Below the pieces are notes generated by a model that had not been told where the DNA came from, searched no databases, and saw only the letters and a list, made by a program, of their open reading frames with translations. The position numbers were made by a program, and so were the translations under genes. From positions 1 to 49,825 of the forward strand of contig CBDUZW010000034.1 of NCBI GenBank assembly GCA_965371805.1: a stretch of DNA of 49,825 nucleotides, given 5' to 3'. Below, one piece after another: positions 36,504 through 44,437 of the stretch. The DNA comes from JAOZTV01 sp965371805. GTDB lineage: Bacteria; Acidobacteriota; Aminicenantia; UBA2199. Position 1 is the stretch's first letter. Each line of letters opens with the position of its first letter.

Positions 36504-36938
36504 ATGACAGAAAAACAATGTCCTCTCAGCCTGTTGCAAATGTTTCAATTATTAAATATTGTTGGAATAATGATTTCCTCTTATGCTTATTATGTCCGTT
36601 ATAAAGTTCTTAAAAGTAGTTCTTATATCCCTATTTGTGATATTTCAGAAAAAATATCCTGCTCAAAAGCCTTTGGCAGTAAATTCAGCAAGACTCTGGG
36701 AATACCGAATCCTCTATTGGGAATAACTTATTATTTTAGTATATTTATGCTCTCTTTATTTAAATTTTTTCTGCAATACATTTTCTATCTCACAATATTA
36801 CCATTTTTATTTTCAATATATTTAGCATATATATCATATTTTCGTCAAAGAAATTTTTGCATAGTTTGTACATTTACTTATCTATTAAATTTTGTCTTAA
36901 CTTATTTATCTTTCATCATTACTCAGAATATTTTGTAG
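36504..36938 (+). CDS. Vitamin K epoxide reductase (VKOR) family protein
   Basis: A 144-residue four-TM inner-membrane protein. The loop cysteines are Cys45 and Cys53 (ICDISEKISCSKAF), the conserved Ser is near 61, and the active-site pair is Cys119-x-x-Cys122 (CIVC) in the last helix. This is the VKOR pattern for reducing quinone with electrons from a periplasmic thiol protein, driving disulfide formation in place of DsbB. No fused thioredoxin domain is present, so a separate DsbA-like partner is expected. It converges with argS, with 17 bases between stops. Confidence 0.87.
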   Translation: MTEKQCPLSLLQMFQLLNIVGIMISSYAYYVRYKVLKSSSYIPICDISEKISCSKAFGSKFSKTLGIPNPLLGITYYFSIFMLSLFKFFLQYIFYLTILPFLFSIYLAYISYFRQRNFCIVCTFTYLLNFVLTYLSFIITQNIL

Positions 36939-36955
36939 AGTAATATTTTATTTTC

Positions 36956-38878
36956 CTACATTCTTTCAGGAACAGGAATACCCATTATTGTGAAGAGTTT
37001 TTCGAGTCGGTTTTTAGTTAATAAGAGAATAGCAATTCTAAGATCCTTAATATTTTTTTCCTTTTCAGAAACGATTGGATACTTATGATAGTAACTATTA
37101 AGTTTTTGACAAATAGAGTAGGTATAATTTGAGATAAGAGAAATCTCATCACTTTTTATTGCAAATTCCACCTGTTGCTCTAAGAGTGAAAGATTGAGTA
37201 AATTATTATAATAATCTGACAATTCATCATCCTGCAAAAGATCTATATTCAGATCATCAGGATTAATATTCAGCTCTTTCTCTCCCAGCTTATTCAAAAT
37301 GGAGTTAATTCTAACAAGAGTGTATTGCAGGTACGGTCCTGTGTCTCCTTCAAATGCAAGTACCTCATCAAAATCAAATGCAATTACAGAATTGGAATTA
37401 TACTTTATCATAAAGTACCTTAATGCACCTATTGCAATCTTTTCAGCAATTTTATTGATTTTAAGAATATCAAGGTCTGCATTCCTTTTATTAACCTCTA
37501 TTTGGGCTTTATTTTTCATTCTACCTATCAAATCATCAGCTTTTATCGCTATTCCCTTTCTACCTGAAACCTCGATAAAGCTCTTTTCCTTTTGTTCTTC
37601 AGGAATATCAAAACCCATTTCTCTTGCACAATTTTGTGTCAAAGCAACCATTTCATAGGAAAAGTGGCTGAAGTTTCTTGAACTTTTATCATCAGATAGA
37701 GTCTCTAATATTTGAGAAATGATGTTCTGTAAATAAGACTGTCTTGTATCTATAACATTATAAACCATGTCAGCCTTACCAAAATTATAACTTGTTTTTT
37801 CCTCATGTTGGGAATTTTTGTCATCAGATATATATATTGTTTTTGAATCCTGGTATTTGTAAAAAGGTTTATAAAAAAAATCCTTCTTAAAATGACCTAT
37901 TTTCCATAGAGTATAAGCTATATCTTTCCCAATATAAGTTATGGTTCCATTTGACCTTATAACTATTTTTTCTATATTCTCTTTTTCATATTTTATAACC
38001 CAGCAATTTTCTTTTTTTGGATCTTCTGACAGATACATTATACCTTTCTTTTTTAATATTTCTGAAGCCTCTTCAAAAAAATCCAGTGCAATTATATCAC
38101 TTTCTTTAATAAGCAAATCATACTTTATTCCAAGTTTATTCATTACAATAATATGATCTGTTGAGACAACTTTAGAAATATAATCACCCATTTCATACTC
38201 AGGATCAATCTTATCCTCAATCTTCTGATGAACAGTTTTTTTTTGTTCAAGTAAAGCCCCATCTTCATCAGGCAATTTATGTACTTCTGTATAAAGTTGC
38301 CAGAGATATGAGGAAATATCATTAATTTTTTTTACATCATCTAAAGTTTTTTTTTTATAATTCAGGACACCCCATACAACATCAGCAACCTGAATACCCG
38401 TGTCATCAATATAATTCTGCGTTTCCACTTCATTTCCAATAAATCCTAAAGCATTTACCAAAGTCCCCCCCAGACATGAGTTTCTGAGATGCCCGATATG
38501 TGCAGTTTTATTAGGATTTATACTTGTGTGTTCAACAATGATTTTTTTCCCGGTTTTTGATATATTCCTATCCCTGTTCGAGAAAATATCTTTCAAAAAG
38601 TAGTTTTTTTCTAAATAGAAGTTGATAAAACCACCATTTGCTAGCTTTATTTCTTTAATAAAATCAAATTTATCAGAAATTATTTCAATAATCTCTTTTC
38701 CAATTAAGAATGGTTTCTGTTTGAGTTTTTTTGCCAGAATAAAGGGAATTGTTGTTGATATATCTCCAAATTCTCTTTTTGGTGGAATTGAAAATTCTAT
38801 TTCGCTGCTCTTTAAGTCAAACCTTCCTTCTAAAGAGGATATTATTCCATTTCTTATTATTTCCTGAATATATTTCAT
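36956..38878 (-). CDS. argS: Arginyl-tRNA synthetase
   Basis: A 640-residue class I synthetase. It has an N-terminal Add-1 domain (residues 1-90), the HIGH signature AHIGHLRNSCLGG (~130), and the KMSKS-equivalent region SGRKGIAIKADDL, which in many ArgRS proteins lacks the canonical lysines. The helical DALR anticodon-binding domain ends in the typical GIPVPERM. GGAGAG precedes the start. Confidence 0.96.
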   Translation of the reverse strand: MKYIQEIIRNGIISSLEGRFDLKSSEIEFSIPPKREFGDISTTIPFILAKKLKQKPFLIGKEIIEIISDKFDFIKEIKLANGGFINFYLEKNYFLKDIFSNRDRNISKTGKKIIVEHTSINPNKTAHIGHLRNSCLGGTLVNALGFIGNEVETQNYIDDTGIQVADVVWGVLNYKKKTLDDVKKINDISSYLWQLYTEVHKLPDEDGALLEQKKTVHQKIEDKIDPEYEMGDYISKVVSTDHIIVMNKLGIKYDLLIKESDIIALDFFEEASEILKKKGIMYLSEDPKKENCWVIKYEKENIEKIVIRSNGTITYIGKDIAYTLWKIGHFKKDFFYKPFYKYQDSKTIYISDDKNSQHEEKTSYNFGKADMVYNVIDTRQSYLQNIISQILETLSDDKSSRNFSHFSYEMVALTQNCAREMGFDIPEEQKEKSFIEVSGRKGIAIKADDLIGRMKNKAQIEVNKRNADLDILKINKIAEKIAIGALRYFMIKYNSNSVIAFDFDEVLAFEGDTGPYLQYTLVRINSILNKLGEKELNINPDDLNIDLLQDDELSDYYNNLLNLSLLEQQVEFAIKSDEISLISNYTYSICQKLNSYYHKYPIVSEKEKNIKDLRIAILLLTKNRLEKLFTIMGIPVPERM

Positions 38879-38921
38879 TATTCTCTCTCCGTTTTTATTC
38901 TAAATACAATCCTGATAAAAC

Positions 38922-39569
38922 TTATAAATTCAAATGTGTAGAAACATTCCAGTTTTCAAGCATAACAAAATAGTTATCAACAATCTCTTTTCTTTCTTTT
39001 AGTCTATTTTCATAAACTAAAAAAGTAGAGTAAGCACAATTATTAAACCTGAATTTTCTCGACAGATCCGGATCCATATTAAGCAAATTTCCCATTATCC
39101 CACGATTAGCCGCTGCATGACCAAAAATTAAAATGTTTTTGTATTTTGAGTTTAGAATAGTTACAACACCCTCTCTAACTCTTGCCTGTACATCAACATA
39201 GCTTTCTCCACCCGGAATCTTTGTAGTTGAGTCAACTACCCATTTTTTATATACTTCCCTGTGTTTTGTAAATATACTTGATAACTTATCGCCTTCCCAA
39301 TCGCCAATATCTATCTCTTTAAAACAATCAATTTCTTTATACTCAAGATTATGATCTTTATTAACAATAGCTGCTGTTTGAAAAGCCCTGGATAATGGTG
39401 AATGATATATTATGTCATATTCACAATCAGCCAATTCAATACGCAACAATTCCGCCTCTGCAATACCTTTCTCACTCAAAGGCAAATCTATTTGCCCCTG
39501 CATCAGATCTCTATCATTATAATCAGTAGCACCGTGTCTGATAAGCGTAATTGTTTTTTCAATTTTCAT
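38922..39569 (-). CDS. Histidine phosphatase (phosphoglycerate-mutase-like) family protein
   Basis: A 215-residue protein with the catalytic TLIRHGATDYN (phospho-accepting His12) and the matching EKGIAEAELL, IYHSPLSRA and second-His ILIFGHAAANRG segments. The family includes cofactor-dependent phosphoglycerate mutase and broad phosphatases such as CobC/RNase H-fused types; the substrate cannot be set from sequence. TATAAT ends six bases before the ATG, indicating a leaderless mRNA. Confidence 0.88.
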   Translation of the reverse strand: MKIEKTITLIRHGATDYNDRDLMQGQIDLPLSEKGIAEAELLRIELADCEYDIIYHSPLSRAFQTAAIVNKDHNLEYKEIDCFKEIDIGDWEGDKLSSIFTKHREVYKKWVVDSTTKIPGGESYVDVQARVREGVVTILNSKYKNILIFGHAAANRGIMGNLLNMDPDLSRKFRFNNCAYSTFLVYENRLKERKEIVDNYFVMLENWNVSTHLNL

Positions 39570-39575
39570 AAAAAA

Positions 39576-39604
39576 ATTATACCTAAAGTGAGGAGTTTAT
39601 GCAA
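39576..39604 (-). promoter_or_regulatory. Leaderless promoter of the histidine phosphatase gene
   Basis: On the minus strand TTGCAT (39604-39599), 17-base spacing and a perfect TATAAT (39581-39576). Then come six T residues and the ATG at 39569. No Shine-Dalgarno. Confidence 0.55.
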
Positions 39605-39855
39605 ATAAGATTTGTTACCTAAATTTTTTATCAAAATCTACTACAATGCCCGATATGCCAGTTCTAACTTTGTAAAATTCAATCGTCTTCATTACAAAAT
39701 AGTAAAACTATTCCTCATTCGACTCAATCATTTTACTCGTTATAAAGGACATCTCGAACATTTCGCTACAATTTTGATGAAAATTTCAGGTGTTATAAGA
39801 CCACTAATGAAAGGTTTTTTTGTAAAATTATACTAAAAATATTTTATTAATATTC
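39605..39855. other. Intergenic region with coding-like but broken minus-strand sequence
   Basis: On the minus strand the region reads as two short stretches separated by a TAG: one ending in ITSKMIESNEE, and one running MKTIEFYKVRTGISGIVVDF to a stop near 39620. Neither has a ribosome binding site or a recognisable family. It may be a decayed gene. A plus-strand frame of similar length (39612-39836) has no better support. Confidence 0.3.
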
Positions 39856-39885
39856 TTTACATTTTTTTTCTTCTATGTTTATATA
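39856..39885 (+). promoter_or_regulatory. Promoter of the membrane/zinc-module gene
   Basis: TTTACA (39856-39861), 18-base spacing, TATATA (39880-39885). The expected transcript start lies beyond the ATG at 39889, so translation should begin at the next in-frame ATG (39913), which has AGAGG just upstream. Confidence 0.45.
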
Positions 39886-39912
39886 TAAATGCTAAAAAAT
39901 AGAAGAGGCATT

Positions 39913-40731
39913 ATGAAGAATAAAATCTCTAATTATATATGGAATATTATAGCTTGTGGTTTTCCAAGGAACGATGACATTGAGATTCTAAGAAAAGTAA
40001 TTCTGATAAAGCTATTTTCTATTCTTGGTTGCATTTTTCTTTTTTCTTTTGGATTAGTCGCCATTTTAGAAAAAAAAGTTTTCCTGTTTCTAATGGATTA
40101 TAGTGTAGGTATATTCTTGATTCTATTTCTATTGTGGATGAAAAAAACACAAAACATCATACAAGCAGGATATATTGCAACATCTGTTTTAAGTTTATTC
40201 TATTTATTTCTTATTGCTTTAGGAGGCGTGAATCAAACCGCATACTTATGGAGTTTTACCTTTCCAATTTTCACTATTTTTATACTTGGCAATCGAAAAG
40301 GAACAGTTATTTGTTCTATTTTTATTTTATCTGTAGTTTGCATATTTATTTGTGGTCACCACATCTCCTATATTTCAAAATATTCTATTGACTTGATTAT
40401 AAGATTCATTGCAGTATTCATACTCATTACAATTTTTGTTTTTTTAATGGAAAAAATACGGAAAAAGATACAGCAGACCCTAATAGAAGCAAATATGAAT
40501 CTACAAAAATCGCTAGAAGAGGTTAATGTCTTAAGTGGTCTTCTTCCAATCTGTTCAAAGTGTAAAAAAATCCGGGATGACAGTGGTTATTGGAATCAAA
40601 TTGAGAGATATATATCAAAACATTCCGAAGCAAAATTCAGTCATAGTATGTGCCCGGAATGTTCGGATGAATATTATGGGAATGATGAATGGTATAAAAA
40701 AATGAAGATTAGAAAAAAACAAAAGGAATAA
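39913..40731 (+). CDS. Membrane protein with C-terminal CxxC...CPEC module
   Basis: 272 residues. A hydrophobic N-terminal half with about five to six TM helices leads into a short predicted coiled coil (QQTLIEANMNLQKSLEEVN). The final ~55 residues contain LPICSKCKKIRDDSGYW and HSMCPECSDEYY. This last module, with paired CxxC motifs, is common at the C-terminus of PAS, receiver and other sensor proteins in spirochaetes and Desulfobacterota. It probably binds a metal, and its function is not established. The usual kinase or GGDEF output is absent. The start at 39913 is chosen over the ATG at 39889 because of AGAGG and the promoter position. Confidence 0.75.
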   Translation: MKNKISNYIWNIIACGFPRNDDIEILRKVILIKLFSILGCIFLFSFGLVAILEKKVFLFLMDYSVGIFLILFLLWMKKTQNIIQAGYIATSVLSLFYLFLIALGGVNQTAYLWSFTFPIFTIFILGNRKGTVICSIFILSVVCIFICGHHISYISKYSIDLIIRFIAVFILITIFVFLMEKIRKKIQQTLIEANMNLQKSLEEVNVLSGLLPICSKCKKIRDDSGYWNQIERYISKHSEAKFSHSMCPECSDEYYGNDEWYKKMKIRKKQKE

Positions 40732-40736
40732 TGACA

Positions 40737-41684
40737 TTAATTATTTTTTTTTGAGAATAAATTCACTAATTGGACGCGGTTTTTTACACCTGTTTTTTTA
40801 TATATATTATAAATATGATCTTTAACTGTTGCTATAGAAATATAAAGTCTTTCCTCAATAGCCTTATTACTAAGTCCGTCAAAAATAAGAAAGATTATTT
40901 CCTGTTCTCTTTTTGATATCCCATACTTTTTAATGTTTTCATTAATAGAATCTTCGGATCCAGCAGAAGTAACTTCTTCTGGAAATAAGGTCAGAAGAAA
41001 ATCTTTCATATAGATCAAAGGAAATAAGTTGTAAAGGAAAAAGACCAGATAGAATGTTAGATTAAAAGAATAAATTCCGAAGTATAATAGAAAAAGATAG
41101 ATAACGGATGCTGATTTAATTAGAAAAAAAACAGATGAAAATATATTTAAATATGATTTTTGTTTTTTAGATAAATGGTTTTTACTAGAGAAAAATGTTT
41201 TAATTAATAGAATCATTATTGTAAAATGGAAAATGAATACATACATAAGCATTATTAAGAGAAATGTTTTTTTATTATCATTACTCATTTTAAATAAAAT
41301 ATAATAGAGATGAATAGAAAACAAAATAACAAATAATAAAATCACCAACAATTTTACTCTGTATTTATTAAAAAGTTTAACTGGTAAAAAACTAAAATTC
41401 TCTAACAAGAGTAAAGTGATAAATATCATAAAAACAGAAAAAAAGAGATCAGAATATATGCCAATTTTTAAAAATATTTTTGGACTAAAACCGGGTTTAA
41501 TATTTACATACAAATATTCCAGAATAGTCTGCAACAGAAAATATAAATTGAAAACAATAATAAAGCGGTTAAATGCTTTCAAAAAAGGGATATTAAATTT
41601 TTTATTTAGAGATAATGTGTGAGAAATTGAATAGCTACCGATAATAAGGATTAGTACACTGAAAAAAATTTTAAAATGTGGCAT
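40737..41684 (-). CDS. Membrane-bound LuxR-type transcriptional regulator
   Basis: 315 residues. About seven to eight TM helices (residues ~5-225) are followed by a LuxR/FixJ-type helix-turn-helix: ISKREQEIIFLIFDGLSNKA, then the recognition helix SIATVKDHIYNIYKKTG. It likely couples a membrane or lipid-linked signal directly to transcription. The start at 41684 (ATG) is preferred over the TTG at 41702, because the promoter -10 lies eight bases before it. It converges with the neighbouring membrane gene, leaving five bases between stops. Confidence 0.82.
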   Translation of the reverse strand: MPHFKIFFSVLILIIGSYSISHTLSLNKKFNIPFLKAFNRFIIVFNLYFLLQTILEYLYVNIKPGFSPKIFLKIGIYSDLFFSVFMIFITLLLLENFSFLPVKLFNKYRVKLLVILLFVILFSIHLYYILFKMSNDNKKTFLLIMLMYVFIFHFTIMILLIKTFFSSKNHLSKKQKSYLNIFSSVFFLIKSASVIYLFLLYFGIYSFNLTFYLVFFLYNLFPLIYMKDFLLTLFPEEVTSAGSEDSINENIKKYGISKREQEIIFLIFDGLSNKAIEERLYISIATVKDHIYNIYKKTGVKNRVQLVNLFSKKNN

Positions 41685-41692
41685 CTTTAAAG

Positions 41693-41721
41693 ATATTAAC
41701 AAAACTTATTACAAGAATCAA
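41693..41721 (-). promoter_or_regulatory. Near-leaderless promoter of the LuxR-type gene
   Basis: On the minus strand TTGATT (41721-41716), 17-base spacing, TAATAT (41698-41693), then eight bases to ATG 41684. No Shine-Dalgarno. Confidence 0.45.
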
Positions 41722-41743
41722 GGGAAATTTACTCTCTGACTTT

Positions 41744-41767
41744 AGTCGGGATTTGCAAATCCCGACT
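41744..41767. repeat. Perfect 24-bp palindrome between divergent genes
   Basis: The two halves AGTCGGGATTTG and CAAATCCCGACT are exact reverse complements with no loop. GC-richer than its surroundings, followed by TTTT. It lies 22 bases upstream of the LuxR-gene -35 box and about 80 bases before the divergent propeller gene. It is either an operator for the adjacent regulator or a small dispersed palindromic repeat. Confidence 0.65.
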
Positions 41768-41845
41768 TTTGTCTGATTGTTTAATGTCTATTTTACGCAC
41801 ATAATGATGACATAAGTAAAACATGGTAACTAAAGGAGGTTAACT

Positions 41846-42898
41846 ATGAACAAAAAATTATGTCTAATATTTTTGATTTTAATCGTATCGGTTTCTTTTA
41901 ATTATTCAAAAGCTGAATTAGTCGGAGAATTAAAAAATATCAATAATCCGGAAATGATGGTTTCTGATGGTGATTCTGTTTTTGTGCTTGATGGGATAAA
42001 AGTTTATCAGTATGACCTGAAGACAATGAAGATTAAAAATAGTTTTGGAAAAGAGGGTAATGGTCCTGGAGAATTTAAAACAAATTTTATTAACAAGTTG
42101 AGAATAAAATTGATAAAAAACAGGATCATGCTGTCAAATTTTAATAAAATTGCTTTTTTTAATAAAGCAGGAAAATTTATTAGAGAGATACGTTTGCCAT
42201 TTATTGCTTCTCAAATCACTCCTGTGGAAAAGAATATATTAATCACTCGTTTTATTAGAGGTACAAAGGGAATAAATAAAATGGGTGTAGTCCTATATGA
42301 CGAAAATCTTAAAAAGATTAAAGTATTATATTCAAAACCTGAAATCTCTATTGAGCGTTCGAGAAGATATGATGCTCCGAATGAGATGATATTTGTTTTT
42401 TTTAATAAATACATATATATTGCAGATCAGAAATATTTCAAGATATATGTTTTTGACAGTAATGGAAATAAAATAAAAGAAATAGAAAAAAAATTCCCAA
42501 TCGTTACTCTCACAGAACAATTCAAGAAAGAAGTACTTGGCTGGTTTGAAAGTCTATGGTTAATCCGGTTTAAAGCAATGGCAGAAAGCCGCAATATGAC
42601 TAAAGCATCAATGAAAAAAATGATCTATTTTCATAAAAATTTTCCTGCATTCCGAAGTATATCTTTAAAAGAAGATAAATTCTTTATAGAATCTTATATA
42701 AAAAAAGGAATAAAATCAAAATTTATTATATTTGACATAAATGGGAAAAATGACAAGCATACGTGGTTAACAGATTCAGAACCTGGAAGAATAAAAATGA
42801 TGACAAAATTTACATATATGATCAATGGGGATTCATATTATTATTTTAAAGAAAACGCAGATAAAGAAGTATGGGAACTATTTAAGGAATCAATATAG
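41846..42898 (+). CDS. Exported six-bladed beta-propeller protein
   Basis: A 350-residue protein with a signal peptide (about residues 1-23, cleavage near SKAEL). Propeller repeats follow: the family hallmark NSFGKEGNGPGEF near residue 63, and blades with DSNGNKIKEIEKKF and FDINGKN. It matches the 6-bladed propeller family abundant in diderm anaerobes, and ligand or partner binding in the periplasm is the usual expectation. A strong AAAGGAGG precedes the start. It is transcribed divergently from the LuxR-type regulator and may be one of its targets. Confidence 0.78.
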   Translation: MNKKLCLIFLILIVSVSFNYSKAELVGELKNINNPEMMVSDGDSVFVLDGIKVYQYDLKTMKIKNSFGKEGNGPGEFKTNFINKLRIKLIKNRIMLSNFNKIAFFNKAGKFIREIRLPFIASQITPVEKNILITRFIRGTKGINKMGVVLYDENLKKIKVLYSKPEISIERSRRYDAPNEMIFVFFNKYIYIADQKYFKIYVFDSNGNKIKEIEKKFPIVTLTEQFKKEVLGWFESLWLIRFKAMAESRNMTKASMKKMIYFHKNFPAFRSISLKEDKFFIESYIKKGIKSKFIIFDINGKNDKHTWLTDSEPGRIKMMTKFTYMINGDSYYYFKENADKEVWELFKESI

Positions 42899-42927
42899 GT
42901 TTAAACAAGAATAATTATTCAGAAAAA

Positions 42928-42956
42928 TTGACAAATTAATAAAAATAGATTATATT
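42928..42956 (+). promoter_or_regulatory. dinB promoter, very short leader
   Basis: Perfect TTGACA (42928-42933), 17-base spacing, TATATT (42951-42956). Thirteen bases to ATG 42970, leaving a leader of about six to eight bases, too short for a ribosome binding site, and none is seen. No LexA-type operator was recognised. Confidence 0.65.
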
Positions 42957-42969
42957 TTGCCTGCGAACA

Positions 42970-44028
42970 ATGAGCGAACAAAACAATATTGATAGACAGG
43001 TGATACGAAAAATCATTCACATTGATATGGACGCATATTTTGCGTCCATTGAACAACGTGATAATCAACAACTGAAGGGAAAACCGGTAATAGTTGGAGG
43101 CAATCCAAACAGTAGAGGTGTTGTTGCAACATGTTCATATGAAGCAAGAAAATTTGGTATACATTCAGCTATGTCCTCTGCAAAGGCATATAAACTTTGT
43201 CCTGAAGCTGTTTTTGTAAGACCAAGGTTTGAAATATACCAAAAAGTTTCTCATCAAATAAGAGAAATTTTTAAACGCTTTACAGATCTAATAGAACCAT
43301 TATCATTAGATGAGGCTTTTTTAGATGTAACAGAAAATAAGACACATATCTATGCAACAGACATTGCAATAGAGATTTTAAAAGTAATATTTAATGAAAC
43401 AGGCTTAACTGCATCTGCAGGAGTATCTTTTAACAAATTTTTAGCAAAAATAGCCTCAGACTATAGAAAGCCAAATGGAATAACTGTTGTTACTCCTAAA
43501 GTTGCAGACAAATTTATAGAAAGTCTTCAGATCAGAAAATTTTTTGGTATTGGGAAAGTAACTGAGAAAAAAATGCATAAATTAGGTATAAGAACTGGAG
43601 CAGACTTAAAAAAAATAGGTAAAACCGAGTTGATCAATAGTTTTGGGAAGGCCGGAGGTTTTTTTTATGAAATTTCACGGGGAATAGACAATAGACCTGT
43701 AAATCCACATAGAGAAAGGAAATCTATTGGAAATGAGAGAACCTTAAATATTGATACAGATAAGATATCTGAGATGATTACAATTTTAGAAAAATTAGCA
43801 GAAAATATTTGTTCAATAATGGAAAAAAAAGAGGTAAAGGGATATTGTGTAACTCTTAAAGTAAAATACTCTGATTTTAGAAGTATTACAAGATGTCTTA
43901 CTCTGCAAGAACCAATTTTCAGGTCTTCGGAAATAATTCCTCACATTAATGCATTACTAAAAAAAACTGAAGCAGGAACTAAAAAAGTCCGTCTTTTAGG
44001 CATATCAATTTCAAAACTTATTTCATAA
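42970..44028 (+). CDS. dinB: DNA polymerase IV (Y-family translesion polymerase)
   Basis: A 352-residue polymerase that copies damaged templates. The catalytic acids are Asp19 (HIDMDAYFASIE) and Asp114-Glu115 (SLDEAFLDV). The nucleotide-binding YEARKFGI-type stretch, helix-hairpin-helix FFGIGKVTEKKM, and the little-finger domain with the RKSIGNERT strand complete the family layout. The C-terminus is short and lacks an obvious beta-clamp motif. Flanked by its own promoter and terminator. Confidence 0.95.
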   Translation: MSEQNNIDRQVIRKIIHIDMDAYFASIEQRDNQQLKGKPVIVGGNPNSRGVVATCSYEARKFGIHSAMSSAKAYKLCPEAVFVRPRFEIYQKVSHQIREIFKRFTDLIEPLSLDEAFLDVTENKTHIYATDIAIEILKVIFNETGLTASAGVSFNKFLAKIASDYRKPNGITVVTPKVADKFIESLQIRKFFGIGKVTEKKMHKLGIRTGADLKKIGKTELINSFGKAGGFFYEISRGIDNRPVNPHRERKSIGNERTLNIDTDKISEMITILEKLAENICSIMEKKEVKGYCVTLKVKYSDFRSITRCLTLQEPIFRSSEIIPHINALLKKTEAGTKKVRLLGISISKLIS

Positions 44029-44084
44029 GAGCTAATTGCAAAAAATGATTGATCACACTCCTTGTTCGAAACCGTCTCATACTT

Positions 44085-44119
44085 TGTAAATCGCATAGAT
44101 AAAGCGTTTACATTTTTTT
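44085..44119 (+). terminator. dinB terminator
   Basis: The stem TGTAAA-(T bulge)-CGC pairs with GCGTTTACA (44085-44094 with 44104-44112), followed by seven T residues. It lies 57 bases after the dinB stop. Confidence 0.65.
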
Positions 44120-44426
44120 ATGCAACTAATTGCACTTCAGGACACGCTCGCTTCCACTGGGCCTTATTATAGAGGCTTTCTAAATTTATTAATATGATTA
44201 TAATAGAATTTTAAGAAATTGTTTTTGAAAATAATAAATCAGAAAGACCTATATATCTTTGTTATATTTCTAAACGTACATGAGCGTGCGAATCGGGGTA
44301 GCACCCTATATATCCTGCTTTTAAGAAATATACACTTTTTTTAAGTTGTTAATAAATTTATATAAATTATAATTTTATGTAATCTTTATTGGATCAAAAA
44401 AAATAGATTAATATTAAACTTATTGA
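44120..44426. other. Intergenic stretch bordering the AT-rich bacteriocin block
   Basis: No gene is visible. Two GC-richer patches (ACACGCTCGC near 44140, GAGCGTGCG near 44283) contain seven complementary bases (CACGCTC/GAGCGTG) and could pair over about 140 bases. The second patch continues into GGGGTAGCACCC, with complementary GGGGT-like halves. These could be parts of an RNA structure or leftovers of a mobile element; neither is proven. Confidence 0.3.
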
Positions 44427-44432
44427 TATAAT
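44427..44432 (+). promoter_or_regulatory. Extended -10 of the aspartic protease gene
   Basis: TGATATAAT (TG at 44424-44425, TATAAT at 44427-44432) is five bases before the ATG, with no clear -35 and no Shine-Dalgarno. It predicts a leaderless transcript. Confidence 0.5.
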
Positions 44433-44437
44433 TCTAT

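Noticed and set aside
36956..38878. ArgS as inactive for lack of a KMSKS motif
   Set aside because: Many ArgRS enzymes naturally lack the canonical motif and the rest of the sequence is complete.
39612..39836. A 74-codon plus-strand open frame between the phosphatase and membrane genes
   Set aside because: No ribosome binding site, family pattern or conserved feature; the minus strand looks slightly more coding-like, and neither is convincing.
44120..44330. An integron attC site or tRNA fragment in the GC-richer patches
   Set aside because: The core-site consensus is not met and no tRNA arms could be folded by eye.
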